Notes under the pieces: model-generated
What the model was told of the DNA's origin: nothing
Databases searched by the model: none
The model's input: the letters and a program-made list of their open reading frames with translations, nothing else
In this document: positions 56,201-64,000 of the stretch, piece after piece
Layout: each line of letters begins with the position of its first letter
Numbering within the stretch: position 1 is the first letter of the stretch
Made by a program: the position numbers and the translations under genes
Source: Chloroflexi bacterium 44-23
GTDB taxonomy: Bacteria; Chloroflexota; Anaerolineae; Anaerolineales; Anaerolineaceae
Length of the DNA: 64,000 bases
Direction: 5' to 3'
NCBI GenBank assembly: GCA_001899005.1
Contig: MKUW01000007.1
Span: forward strand, 1 to 64,000

Positions 56201-59072
56201 TGGTGTCCAAATTACAGATTCGACACTCGAGTTATTGCAGGTTTTCATCGATCAGATAGGTCTGATTTTGGAAAATGATGCCAGCTATCAGGTTTTTGAT
56301 TTTGAAACCAATGAGGATTTCGAGAAAGAAAAAGTGACCGATGCCACTTTGGAAACGATCCAACCTGTTGAGAGCCTTATGGAGAGTAGCAGGTTTCAGC
56401 AACTTTTTGGAGACTCGTTATTTGAAGATCTTCTAAGAATGGAAGATACCAAACTCTTCTTTTCTAATTTTATAAAGGCGATTATTACAAAAACTGAATT
56501 TGATCGGGTGATTTTATTTATTGAAAACCCGGATGGTTCGGTCTGTGTCCAAGAATCAAGCTCCGCAGAAATTGACCCAAATCGGCTGAACGCATTGCTT
56601 GGTCAAAGAAATCCAATTCAAGCAGTTCTGAACAATTGGGCTCCCCAAACGTATCCATCGCATGAAATAGAGGGCGATTGGAAACGGGATCCATTTTTCC
56701 ATGAACTGATGGCGGATGATTATTTATTCCTTCCCTGGCAAATTTCCTCAAAAAAAAGAGCAGTGTTGCTGATGATGCGGAACGGCAAGATATCTCCATT
56801 ATCTGAAAAACAAATTGCTTCTTTCCTCGAAAAACTGAAATTGATTGGTTTTTTGTTGGATTATCGTACTGAAAAAGAACAACAGTCCATTCAACTTAAT
56901 GAAATAAATGACTTAAATCAGTTTGAACAGTTAACTAACTCCTTGAATCCTGAGGAAATCCTTGGGCAGCTACTACAAACATCATTTGAGCAAGTGCCAG
57001 TTGCGCAAGCGGGTTGGGTTGGGATTTGGCTTGAGTCAGACCAAGCATTAAAACCAGTTTTGGCAAAAGGCTATCGTAATAGTGCTGCTTTGTTAAGAAT
57101 CCGGTTTACGAGCGCGGTTTGGGCAATACCTTCCATAGTGATGGAAAAACGTGAGGTATTACAAATTAATGATCTTAACTTCGCAGCAAATTATCCGCTG
57201 CTGCCAGAAGATCTGGTCCATTATCAAACAGCGACCGGTGGCCCTCTTCCGATTGGCAATTTGATAGCCCCGCTCTATTTTAAAGATCGAAATCTGGGTA
57301 TTTTGGTTCTGGAGAATTTTGACGGCAGCAGTAAATTCTCAAATAAAGACACCGGCAAGGTTGCAGCCATGGCACAACAAACATCGAAGACTTTGCACAA
57401 TGCTTACCTTTATCGCGACTCCTTGTTAATTTCAGAAAATTTGGAAAATCAACGCGATCAGCTGCTCCTCCGTTTGAGCATAATTGCAGCTACTGCCGGT
57501 GAAAAAGATTTGGAAACAAACATAACAACAGCTCTGGACCAGATGAGTGATGCTATTCACGCAGAAATGGCTATGTTATTTAATTCAGACACAAAAAAGT
57601 TGTACCAATGCGCTCGGGATACGAACAATAAGAATGCTGAAGCGACTTCACTTTCGCTTGAGTTGCTGCAAAGTATTGGTGAATCATTAATCGGGAACGA
57701 TGAAACGCTGATCCTGGACGAAATTTACAAGAATGAAAAGTGGCTTGAGAAGATCAGCTCAGATTTCCCTTACTTAAGTCTTATTTCAATTCCGTTGCAA
57801 TACTCTGGAGAAAACCTTGCGGTTCTTTTGTTCGCTCACTCAGAACCATTTCACTTCTCGAAAAGTGACCAGCAATTGCTCGAATCGATTGCGCCACAGT
57901 TAAGTCAGTTAATAGTTCAGACTAATTTAAAAGACCAGTTGAGGCAACAACAGAATCGTTTGGCTGAAGCTGAAGTAGAAAAAATTGATATATCCAGTCG
58001 CTCGCTCGCAGTACTTGAAGCGCTTAAAGATGGGGTAATAATTTGTAACCCAAGCAACGAGATCACATTCAGCAACCATGTAGTCGAGAAAATTCTTGAT
58101 CTGCCATATGCATCCATTCAGAACTTATCAATTGAGGAGCTGGCCGAAAAATCAAAAGGCAGTCTGGACAAATGGAAAAATAGCATTTTCCAATGGGCAA
58201 ATAATGCCGCTTTTTTGAATGTCGGGCAGCAATACTCTGAAAGAATTCATCTGGCAAGCCAGCGAATTATCGCAGTGCAAGCATCACCGGTTTTATGGAA
58301 CTCCCAATATCTGGGAGCTGTGACCATGTTACGTGATATGACAGTCGAGGCTCAGGTGGACCGAATAAAAACTGAATTTATTGCAAATGTCAGTCATGAA
58401 CTGCGCACACCATTAACGTCAATAAAAGGGTATATAGATATTATGTTAATGGGGGCAGCAGGAGAAATCTCCGATCAACAAAAACGTTTTCTGACTGTTA
58501 TAAAGAATAATTCTGCGCGTTTGAATGTGCTGGTGGATGATTTGCTGGATGTCGCGAATATTGAAAATGATAGAATCCGCTTTGATTTGCGTGCCGTTTA
58601 TCTGGATAAAATCCTTTCCCAATTAATTAAAGATTATCAATCTCGGTCAGAGCAAGAAAATAAAACCCTAAAATTTGATGTCAAAATTCCCAAGAATCTG
58701 AGACCGGTTCGTGCGGACGCACAACGTGTTAAACAAATCCTTTCCATATTATTGAAAAATAGCTATCAATATTCACAATCTGGTGGCAAAGTGATTGTTC
58801 GCGTCAGCCAAAGCACATCTGAGACACAAATTGATATTCAAGATTTTGGGATTGGCATTAAAAAAGAATATCAAGATCATATTTTTGAACGCTTCTTTCG
58901 TGGTGAAGATGAGCTTGTTCTAGCTACATCTGGAACAGGATTGGGATTAGCGGTTGCAAAATCGTTGGTTGAGATGCAAGGGGGTCAGATCTGGTTCTAT
59001 AGCTCAGGAATTAAGAATGAAGGCTCTCTGTTTTCTTTTACGATTCCGATTTACATGCAGGAGAATGGTTAA
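53286..59072 (+). CDS. giant membrane-anchored multi-GAF/PAS hybrid-input histidine kinase
   Basis: A 1928-residue sensor kinase. One N-terminal membrane helix (~8-31), a short PAS-like segment (~45-110), then about eight GAF-like modules starting near residues 158, 320, 495, 671, 836, 1048, 1210 and 1386, a PAS domain from ~1576, HisKA with phospho-His ~1704 in VSHELRTPL, and HATPase with LLKNSYQYS (N box ~1824), DFGIGI (G1), ERFFRG (F) and GTGLGLAVAKS (~1883, G2). Catalytic motifs look complete. It probably integrates several ligands or redox signals and phosphorylates the receivers at 52374 and 59073 on either side. The number of GAF repeats is by eye, so it may be off by one or two. Confidence 0.9.
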   Translation: MNLSTDMLFGIFLIVLGVVLWLSVRFMLKSLFSERQTKITGFSDLVNKANDNLSEAIIQLLPGGKILSINRNAYSIFGVEEDPPVTLNSLAKNVEPESLFYQVCSQPDTVELSIQAKNYQAMSYMLPERTLLFIRPIGNQIERQETQRNTVTSELSAGLSHALTISLDPELLVLNVLTQMKEFILADQVEINLLNDEATHLIPFRIQTGKNGEKPFRAESKEKIGEGFSGKIIQSSEAVWVRDLREYESTLHEIEEQTSDFKSFMGFPLIVDHEVLGTLEFYSNRLDGFKDNQRESVEKVLPQITAALNNAILYRVEKHKAEELKSLAHLAQSASYSRDPYDIFERMLNTISPLISVEIIGFLLFDESKLMLEAQRPFVGLPGPFVEIFKTTIIQGSQAEKIIRSHDVLLTENAEMDFHWITLGLDHIARAASIRESVLIPLISGGEIFGFLMAGNHKAKPAAFSQMEMRLLLIVANQAAPLIENMLLIQQLNRKARLAEVLRKIAVFANSGTSLEQIFSYSLEQLAELFNADCSALFLLENNASQLALQNGSLFGCVGESAFDSILPIQDDQYPFTTTNSLKSIVIGRFDESEPIVPFYQKLVDKWHLLSAMIVPLIIEDEGIGELWVGSGKANLFDFGDIPSLLPVAQLLSEVIEQSKHGDQSQVQWKKKVERLTVAARVNREILNSQDINTILQIIAQEEMHIVNAHAFSWVIIKQDNSNNKSLMILIEKGEKLTSEIRGSLATLIAQGKRVFGQDEDLLIGENRATIFYPFELGNSYFGGLFLYTNQKKGFTQADLDSVQSFISQVHQALITTFNAWEQQNTLEFMKSKMDLQKRLFSISQRHGSELAIQSVLDPIVAELMGFFTFREVSIYKFSRDDHGYKQLYCHTADDMNEIATNSDLIDWQTVELLKKPQYRRENFYQYQSSELPDIFSRRCSEEENKPLDLLFNPIADFDTNPAGLVCLGVDHGVQITDSTLELLQVFIDQIGLILENDASYQVFDFETNEDFEKEKVTDATLETIQPVESLMESSRFQQLFGDSLFEDLLRMEDTKLFFSNFIKAIITKTEFDRVILFIENPDGSVCVQESSSAEIDPNRLNALLGQRNPIQAVLNNWAPQTYPSHEIEGDWKRDPFFHELMADDYLFLPWQISSKKRAVLLMMRNGKISPLSEKQIASFLEKLKLIGFLLDYRTEKEQQSIQLNEINDLNQFEQLTNSLNPEEILGQLLQTSFEQVPVAQAGWVGIWLESDQALKPVLAKGYRNSAALLRIRFTSAVWAIPSIVMEKREVLQINDLNFAANYPLLPEDLVHYQTATGGPLPIGNLIAPLYFKDRNLGILVLENFDGSSKFSNKDTGKVAAMAQQTSKTLHNAYLYRDSLLISENLENQRDQLLLRLSIIAATAGEKDLETNITTALDQMSDAIHAEMAMLFNSDTKKLYQCARDTNNKNAEATSLSLELLQSIGESLIGNDETLILDEIYKNEKWLEKISSDFPYLSLISIPLQYSGENLAVLLFAHSEPFHFSKSDQQLLESIAPQLSQLIVQTNLKDQLRQQQNRLAEAEVEKIDISSRSLAVLEALKDGVIICNPSNEITFSNHVVEKILDLPYASIQNLSIEELAEKSKGSLDKWKNSIFQWANNAAFLNVGQQYSERIHLASQRIIAVQASPVLWNSQYLGAVTMLRDMTVEAQVDRIKTEFIANVSHELRTPLTSIKGYIDIMLMGAAGEISDQQKRFLTVIKNNSARLNVLVDDLLDVANIENDRIRFDLRAVYLDKILSQLIKDYQSRSEQENKTLKFDVKIPKNLRPVRADAQRVKQILSILLKNSYQYSQSGGKVIVRVSQSTSETQIDIQDFGIGIKKEYQDHIFERFFRGEDELVLATSGTGLGLAVAKSLVEMQGGQIWFYSSGIKNEGSLFSFTIPIYMQENG

Positions 59073-59450
59073 ATGGCGAATATCTTTATTGTTGAAGATG
59101 AAAAAGATATTCGTGAGTTGGTTGCCTTTACTTTGCGTTATGGCGGGCATTCTGTTAAGCAGTTTGCCAATGGTGAGGAAGTTTTTACCGCATTAGCAGA
59201 TGAAATCCCGGATCTGTTTATTCTGGACGTGCGAATGCCGGGTGTATCCGGATACGAACTTTGTGAGAGCATTAAGCAAAATGTAAAAACCGCCTCAATC
59301 CCTGTCATTTTTCTTTCGGCGAAAGGGCAAAGTGAAGAAATTTCGAGAGGTTTTGATGCTGGCGCGATCGATTATATTTTAAAGCCATTCATTCCAGAAC
59401 AACTGAATAACAAAGTTAATCAAATTCTATCTATTGATGAGCAATCATGA
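59073..59450 (+). CDS. single-domain response regulator receiver
   Basis: A 125-residue CheY-like receiver: EDE at 8-10, phosphoacceptor Asp52, Ser82 and Lys104 (ILKPF). No output domain. It starts directly after the kinase stop, so it is the likely phospho-partner; the next gene overlaps its end by four bases. Confidence 0.93.
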   Translation: MANIFIVEDEKDIRELVAFTLRYGGHSVKQFANGEEVFTALADEIPDLFILDVRMPGVSGYELCESIKQNVKTASIPVIFLSAKGQSEEISRGFDAGAIDYILKPFIPEQLNNKVNQILSIDEQS

Positions 59451-60232
59451 GCGCAATTCTGCTGGAGAATGATCTTCTTCACTATGAAGTTTTAGGCCGG
59501 GGAAAACCAGTTTTTTTCCTGCACGGTTGGTTTGGATCCTGGCGGTATTGGATTCCGGCCATGCAGGCGGTTTCGCTCGATTATCGCGCTTATGCTTTTG
59601 ATCTGTGGGGTTTTGGTGACTCTGCCAAAAACCAGAAATATTCATTGGCAGAGCAGGCCCAAATGATTTTTGATTTTATGGATAAAATGGGAATTTTTCG
59701 TGCAGCTTTGATCGGACATGGGTTAGGCGCTCTGGTTGCATTTGAGGTTGCCAAGCACTGGCCGGAATTGGTGGACCGCATTATGGCGATTGCTTGCCCT
59801 ACTCGTGAAAGTCAACTGGAAGAGAATGCATTAGAAAAAGGTGATCAAATATCACAGAAGTTGGTTAAAGATGGTTTGGAAACAAATGAAAACTTGTTAG
59901 CAGACGCAAAAAAGAACGATCTTGCAGCAGCTCTTATTACGTTCTCTCACGAAACATTTATCGAATCAGCCCAAAGTTTTGAGATCCCGGTAACAGAGAG
60001 CCTTTTTGTTTATGGTCGCCAAGATCCCTTTGTCAAGTGTCCAAAAGCAGAAGATTTTGAAAACCTCACAGATCGACAGCATCTTCTTGTTTTTGAGCAA
60101 TCGGGACATTTTCCTTTTTTGGAAGAAAGCAGTAAGTTTAATCGTTTATTGGGTGAATTTCTAACACTCACACCAGGTACAGAGTTGCGCGACTTGCAAC
60201 TTAAGGAAGAATGGAAGCGACGCATTCGTTAA
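59447..60232 (+). CDS. alpha/beta hydrolase paralogue lacking the nucleophile serine
   Basis: A 261-residue protein, the same length as and similar throughout to the one at 49499 (LHYEVLGRG, FLHGWFGSW, WGFGDS). The nucleophile elbow reads GHGLG (90-94): codon GGG gives Gly92 where Ser is required. Asp193 and His221 remain. Ordinary serine hydrolase chemistry should be lost; it may be a ligand receptor, as in plant alpha/beta-fold receptors with changed triads, or use another residue. It ends the signalling cluster. Confidence 0.9.
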   Translation: MSAILLENDLLHYEVLGRGKPVFFLHGWFGSWRYWIPAMQAVSLDYRAYAFDLWGFGDSAKNQKYSLAEQAQMIFDFMDKMGIFRAALIGHGLGALVAFEVAKHWPELVDRIMAIACPTRESQLEENALEKGDQISQKLVKDGLETNENLLADAKKNDLAAALITFSHETFIESAQSFEIPVTESLFVYGRQDPFVKCPKAEDFENLTDRQHLLVFEQSGHFPFLEESSKFNRLLGEFLTLTPGTELRDLQLKEEWKRRIR

Positions 60233-60279
60233 TCAACGGGTGCTGTTTTCTATTTTTCACAGGGCAAAAATACACCGAA

Positions 60280-60308
60280 TTGACAATTCCACGGCCGTCA
60301 TCTATACT
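60280..60308 (+). promoter_or_regulatory. strong promoter of the thiamine operon
   Basis: TTGACA at 60280-60285 and TATACT at 60303-60308 with a 17-base spacer: a full -35 match and near-full -10 match. RNA would start near 60315, just before the riboswitch. Confidence 0.9.
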
Positions 60309-60324
60309 AACCTGGAACACAGAT

Positions 60325-60427
60325 AAGGCACCGGGGAGCTCGAAGGCAATATGCTTGAGCTGAGAGGAGAACAAAGCGTTCTCGACCCTTATACCTGATC
60401 CGGATAATGCCGGCGGAGGGAATTGCT
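60325..60427 (+). promoter_or_regulatory. TPP riboswitch (thi box)
   Basis: The conserved core is present in order: CCGGGGAGCTC, GAGCTGAGAGG, GACCCTTATACCTGATC, GGATAATGCCGGCGGAGGG. Thiamine pyrophosphate binding should fold the aptamer and allow the terminator at 60438 to form. It controls the thiamine genes that follow. Confidence 0.97.
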
Positions 60428-60437
60428 TGCAGAATAC

Positions 60438-60473
60438 AACAGCCATTCTCTCTAAAATGAATGGCTGTTTTTG
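60438..60473 (+). terminator. riboswitch-controlled rho-independent terminator
   Basis: AACAGCCATTC and GAATGGCTGTT form an 11-bp stem with a 10-base loop, followed by TTTTTGT. It lies between the aptamer and the Shine-Dalgarno (GAGGAAG) of the 60486 gene, so control is transcriptional. Confidence 0.92.
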
Positions 60474-60485
60474 TATTGAGGAAGT

Positions 60486-61160
60486 ATGAAATATGCGAGA
60501 GCGTTTGTTTTTTTAAATGGAGAAATTAATCACCCCGAAAAATTGCTTGCTATGCTTAATGCTGAAGTGTATCTGGTTGCCGTGGATGGCGGGTTAAGGC
60601 ATCTGCTCGCTCTGAACATGAAACCGCACATTCTAATTGGCGATCTTGATTCTGTTCACCCTGCAGAATTGAAATGGGCGCAAGAACAGGGAATTCCAAT
60701 TGTGCAGCTGCCAGTAAAAAAAGATGAAACGGATCTGGAAGCAGCCTTACAGCATATTATAGAACTGGGGATTCTTGATATCGTGTTACTGGCAGCCATA
60801 GGAAACCGCATTGACCATACGCTCGCAAATATTTTTATCCTTACCAAACCAGATTTCAATAAACATTCGATCCGAATTTGGGATGGCAATCAAGAAATTA
60901 GCGTGATTACGGAAAGTATGGATATTTTTGGAAACAAAGGTGATCTTCTGTCTCTCTTGCCGCTTAGTGAAAGAGTTTTGGGAGTAACCACTGAAGGACT
61001 TGAGTATCCATTGGAGCATGAGGCGCTGTATGTCTGGAACGCGCGTGGAGTCAGTAATGTGATGTCTTCTCATCATGCCAATGTGACCGTCCTGGAGGGT
61101 AATTTGCTCTGTATTCATTTCAAAAGTATGAATGGACAAGAAAAGGAAAATTTATTATGA
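60486..61160 (+). CDS. thiN: thiamine pyrophosphokinase
   Basis: A 224-residue enzyme: VAVDGGLRHLL, LIGDLDSV (metal-binding D-x-D), DETDLEAAL, GNRIDHTLANI and LPLSERVLGVTTEGLEYPL are the expected TPK landmarks. It converts thiamine and ATP to thiamine pyrophosphate, matching a TPP riboswitch upstream. GAGGAAGT precedes the ATG. Its end overlaps the transport gene by four bases. Confidence 0.95.
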   Translation: MKYARAFVFLNGEINHPEKLLAMLNAEVYLVAVDGGLRHLLALNMKPHILIGDLDSVHPAELKWAQEQGIPIVQLPVKKDETDLEAALQHIIELGILDIVLLAAIGNRIDHTLANIFILTKPDFNKHSIRIWDGNQEISVITESMDIFGNKGDLLSLLPLSERVLGVTTEGLEYPLEHEALYVWNARGVSNVMSSHHANVTVLEGNLLCIHFKSMNGQEKENLL

Positions 61161-62215
61161 GAATAAATAGGCACTTATTTATTTCTTGGGTATTACTGAT
61201 TTTGCTTTTGAGCAGCTGCCGACCTAAATCGGAGGACAAAGATATTACTGTATTAAATGTGATGACGCATGATTCATTTGCGGTCAGTGAAAACATTATT
61301 CAATTGTTTGAACGTGAGAATAATGCCCAAGTTAAATTTCTATTGTCCGGTGATACCGGCGCAGCTTTGAATCGAGCGATTCTAACGAAAAATTCGCCTC
61401 AGGCGGATGTCTTTTATGGGGTAGATAACACTTTCCTTTCTAGAGCGCTCTCTGAAGGGATATTTGAACCTTATGCTTCGAACTTAATCAATGAATTATC
61501 TGAAGATCTTCTGCTGGATCCCAGCCAGCGATTACTACCAGCTGATTATGGGGACGTTTGCATAAATTATGACCGCGCTTATTTCTCAGCTCACTCATTA
61601 GCTTTGCCGGTTTCCTTGCAAGACCTGACTTTACCGCAATACCGGGGACTGCTGGTGGTTGAGAATCCGGCCACTTCTTCACCAGGTCTGGCGTTTTTAA
61701 TGGCAACAATTGCAGAATTTGGTTCGGATGGATTTATAAATTTCTGGAAAGAGTTGCGCGCAAATGGTTTAGTGGTTGTGAATGATTGGGAAAGTGCCTA
61801 TTATAGCAATTTTAGTGCATCTTCTGGTAAAGGCAGCCAACCTATGGTCGTATCATATAGCTCCAGCCCGGCTGCTGAAGTTATTTTCGCAGATCCGCCC
61901 GTTGATGATGCACCTACTGCATCACTGATGGGGAAAAATATGTGTTTTCGACAGGTTGAATTTGTTGGCATTCTGGCTGGCACAAAACAAAGGGATCTGG
62001 CGGAAAAATTTGTTGATTTCGTGTTGAGCGTTCCATTTCAAGAAGATATCCCTTTGCAAATGTTCGTGTACCCGGCCAATAAGAATGCCAAGTTGCCTAA
62101 AGAATTTAGCCAATATGCACAAACAGCCAAACAACCCGCTACCCTTGATCCTCAATTAATCGCTGATTATCGGGATGCTTGGATTGAAGAATGGACTGCG
62201 GCGGTGTTGAGATAA
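61157..62215 (+). CDS. thiB: thiamine ABC transporter substrate-binding lipoprotein
   Basis: A 352-residue lipoprotein: lipobox LSSC near residue 22, then an extracytoplasmic binding fold (LNVMTHDSFAVS, SGDTGAALNRAIL, ADVFYGVDNTFL, YGDVCINYDR, VVENPATSSPGLAFL) typical of the ThiB/iron-type family. Operon with thiN and the riboswitch makes thiamine the expected ligand. Confidence 0.93.
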   Translation: MRINRHLFISWVLLILLLSSCRPKSEDKDITVLNVMTHDSFAVSENIIQLFERENNAQVKFLLSGDTGAALNRAILTKNSPQADVFYGVDNTFLSRALSEGIFEPYASNLINELSEDLLLDPSQRLLPADYGDVCINYDRAYFSAHSLALPVSLQDLTLPQYRGLLVVENPATSSPGLAFLMATIAEFGSDGFINFWKELRANGLVVVNDWESAYYSNFSASSGKGSQPMVVSYSSSPAAEVIFADPPVDDAPTASLMGKNMCFRQVEFVGILAGTKQRDLAEKFVDFVLSVPFQEDIPLQMFVYPANKNAKLPKEFSQYAQTAKQPATLDPQLIADYRDAWIEEWTAAVLR

Positions 62216-62217
62216 CA

Positions 62218-63918
62218 ATGCTGTCAGAAGATAAAAAACCAGTTCAAGCGTTACAATTTAATATTCGTCTGTTGTTTTGGCTGGTCCCGGTCGCATTTTT
62301 TGCATTATTCTATGTGCTACCTATTGGTTCTATTCTGGAGCATATTGTTGCGGATCCGGGTAGTATTGGTAAGTTGCAATCAGTTTGGCCTAAAATTTGG
62401 AGCCCTCTAAAATTTACAGTTTGGCAGGCTGTCTTATCCACGTTGATTACAATGCTTATTGGAGTACCAGCGGCATTTGTCTTTGCCCGGTTTCGCTTCC
62501 CGGGGAAAGGATTAATGAAGATTTTGACAACCATCCCCTTCATTATGCCTACCGTGGTGGTTGCCGCTGGCTTTAGCTCGTTAATAGGTCCGCAAGGATG
62601 GCTTAATGTTCTTTTGATGAATCTGATGGGTTTACAACACCCTCCGCTTCAAATCCTTAATACAATTTACGCCATTGTTCTCGCACATGTTTTTTACAAC
62701 ACTACTGTCTTCATCCGCGTGTTGGGAGGAGCCTGGTCACAATTAGATCCGAAAATGGAATATGCTGCCCGATCTTTGGGTGCCTCAGCGATAAAAGTAT
62801 TTAAAGAAATAACACTTCCGTTGTTACGGCCTGCATTTTTCTCAGCACTTTTGTTAGTCTTTTTATTTGACTTTACCAGCTTTGCCGTTATTCTTCTATT
62901 GGGAGGCCCAGGCTTTGCCACACTCGAGGTAGAAATTTATACGCAGGCTCTCCATTTGCTCAATTTGCCGATGGCTGGTTTGCTTTCGTTTGTTCAGTTG
63001 ATGTTTACATTGATGTTAACAGTAGGTTACTCACGGCTTAATCAGCGCAAATCTCTTGCCTTACAACCCAGAGATCCGATTGAAGTTGAGAAGCCTGCTG
63101 TGAATCTTGCTGAAAAAATGCTCTTATGGGGTGTAAATTTAGTCTTGTTGCTCTTATTAATTTCGCCACTCATTTCCCTGGCAATTCGTTCCATCTTAGC
63201 GCCAGCGAATAACGCAGGTGTGGGCAGGTTGAGTTTGCGTTATTATACAGCGCTTTTTGTAAACCAACGAAGCTCTCTTTTTTATGTGCCGCCCGTGGAA
63301 GCAATTATCAATTCGCTTTGGATAGGTTTTTTAACGATTACATTCACTTTATTAGTTGGTTTTTTTGCTGCCAAAACGTTATCCAGACGTACCAAGGCAA
63401 GCCGCCTGTTCGATATTTTGTTAATGCTCCCATTAGGCACGTCAGCTGTGACTCTTGGTTTGGGTTTTTTATTGGTGTTCAACCGCCCGCCTTTAATTGC
63501 TGGTCATTCGTTTGTGCTGATTCCATTGGCACATTCGCTGGTGGCATTGCCTTTTGTCGTTCGCATTTTGCAGCCAGCAATTGAGTCAATTCCCGATATT
63601 TATACTCAATCTGCCGCTATTCTGGGAGCATCCCCCTGGCAAGTCTGGAGACAGATTGAACTTCCACTACTCGCTCGCTCATTTTTATCCGGCGGCATCT
63701 TTGCATTTACAATTTCTATTGGTGAATTCGGGGCTACCACTTTTCTATCGACGCCGGATCTGCCCACTATCCCGGTAGCAATTTATCGCTATCTTTCACA
63801 ACCGGGAGCATTGAACTATGGACAGGCAATGGCTATGGCCACGATTTTGATGGTGGTTTGTGCTCTGGCAATTATGGTAGTTGAAAAATTACGACTGCCA
63901 GGAATATCCGATTTTTGA
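62218..63918 (+). CDS. thiP: thiamine ABC transporter permease
   Basis: A 566-residue permease with about 12 membrane helices in two halves. Each half contains an EAA-like cytoplasmic loop (AARSLGASAIKVFKEITLPLL in the first; SAAILGASPWQVWRQIELPLL in the second, shortened here to their ALGA/ILGAS-type cores). Layout fits the ThiP/FbpB double permease. ATG 62218 follows the ThiB stop by two bases; an in-frame upstream ATG inside thiB is less likely. Confidence 0.93.
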   Translation: MLSEDKKPVQALQFNIRLLFWLVPVAFFALFYVLPIGSILEHIVADPGSIGKLQSVWPKIWSPLKFTVWQAVLSTLITMLIGVPAAFVFARFRFPGKGLMKILTTIPFIMPTVVVAAGFSSLIGPQGWLNVLLMNLMGLQHPPLQILNTIYAIVLAHVFYNTTVFIRVLGGAWSQLDPKMEYAARSLGASAIKVFKEITLPLLRPAFFSALLLVFLFDFTSFAVILLLGGPGFATLEVEIYTQALHLLNLPMAGLLSFVQLMFTLMLTVGYSRLNQRKSLALQPRDPIEVEKPAVNLAEKMLLWGVNLVLLLLLISPLISLAIRSILAPANNAGVGRLSLRYYTALFVNQRSSLFYVPPVEAIINSLWIGFLTITFTLLVGFFAAKTLSRRTKASRLFDILLMLPLGTSAVTLGLGFLLVFNRPPLIAGHSFVLIPLAHSLVALPFVVRILQPAIESIPDIYTQSAAILGASPWQVWRQIELPLLARSFLSGGIFAFTISIGEFGATTFLSTPDLPTIPVAIYRYLSQPGALNYGQAMAMATILMVVCALAIMVVEKLRLPGISDF

Positions 63919-63927
63919 GGCGATGAA

Positions 63928-64000
63928 ATGCTGACTGTTGAAAATATTGAGAAGATGTATGAAGGGAAACCTTTACTGCGAGGTATCAGTTTTGAATTAA
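63928..64000 (+). CDS. ABC transporter ATP-binding protein, 5' end only (ThiQ-like)
   Basis: ATG at 63928 opens a frame that runs to the window edge with MLTVENIEKMYEG, the usual first strand of an ABC ATPase, and PLLRGISFEL. It is cut before the Walker A motif. Position after thiB and thiP makes it the thiamine importer ATPase (thiQ). Confidence 0.88.
   Translation, partial: MLTVENIEKMYEGKPLLRGISFEL

Overview
The window looks like chromosomal DNA of a Gram-positive-like or monoderm-relative environmental bacterium, most probably a Chloroflexi (Anaerolineae-type) genome. This is an inference from gene style: a DUF4388 protein next to a Ras-like GTPase, a giant multi-GAF histidine kinase, large GT-C-like membrane proteins with soluble tails, and a secreted protein ending in an FLPLI-type tail. 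No rRNA, tRNA or CRISPR array was seen.

Region 1 (1-10446) is visibly AT-rich. It holds a polytopic membrane protein, a broken IS256-family element framed by 94-bp inverted repeats, a secreted beta-rich protein, a small lipoprotein, and a leftward cluster (flippase-like protein, pyruvyltransferase-like protein, methyltransferase, GT4) for surface glycan assembly. Base composition shifts abruptly near 10450, where a leftward GT2 gene begins.

Region 2 (10457-42488) is a large surface-polysaccharide locus. A winged-helix regulator with a near-consensus promoter (12366-12394) heads a tightly packed rightward gene string to 36772. It encodes GDP-fucose synthase, a Wzm/Wzt-type ABC exporter, several glycosyltransferases of GT-A and GT-B type, and two separate nonulosonic (sialic-like) acid modules: PseB-like dehydratase / RmlD-like reductase / SAF-containing NeuB-like synthase / SpsF-like cytidylyltransferase, and Gfo-Idh-MocA / SDR / NeuA-HAD fusion / SAF-less NeuB, followed by a third cytidylyltransferase. 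It continues with GT-C and GT2 genes to 42488. Together these would make CMP-activated acidic sugars, assemble them on a carrier and export the product.

Region 3 (42537-47732) is mixed housekeeping: a DUF1232 protein, a lipoprotein sugar dehydrogenase, a tiny cysteine-rich protein with its own promoter, Kbl (2-amino-3-ketobutyrate CoA ligase), and a helicase-associated-domain protein.

Region 4 (48057-60232) is a signalling gene cluster that starts at a consensus-like promoter: DUF4388 protein, Ras-like GTPase, alpha/beta hydrolase, V4R-like protein, NTP-transferase/left-handed-beta-helix protein, receiver with degenerate GGDEF, 1928-residue multi-GAF kinase, receiver, and a second alpha/beta hydrolase that lacks its nucleophile serine. 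The two paralogous hydrolases, one apparently active and one apparently dead, lie within the same cluster. This is the best candidate for an undescribed system.

Region 5 (60280-64000) is a thiamine operon: TTGACA-17-TATACT promoter, TPP riboswitch, terminator, thiamine pyrophosphokinase, ThiB-, ThiP- and (cut by the window edge) ThiQ-like transporter genes.
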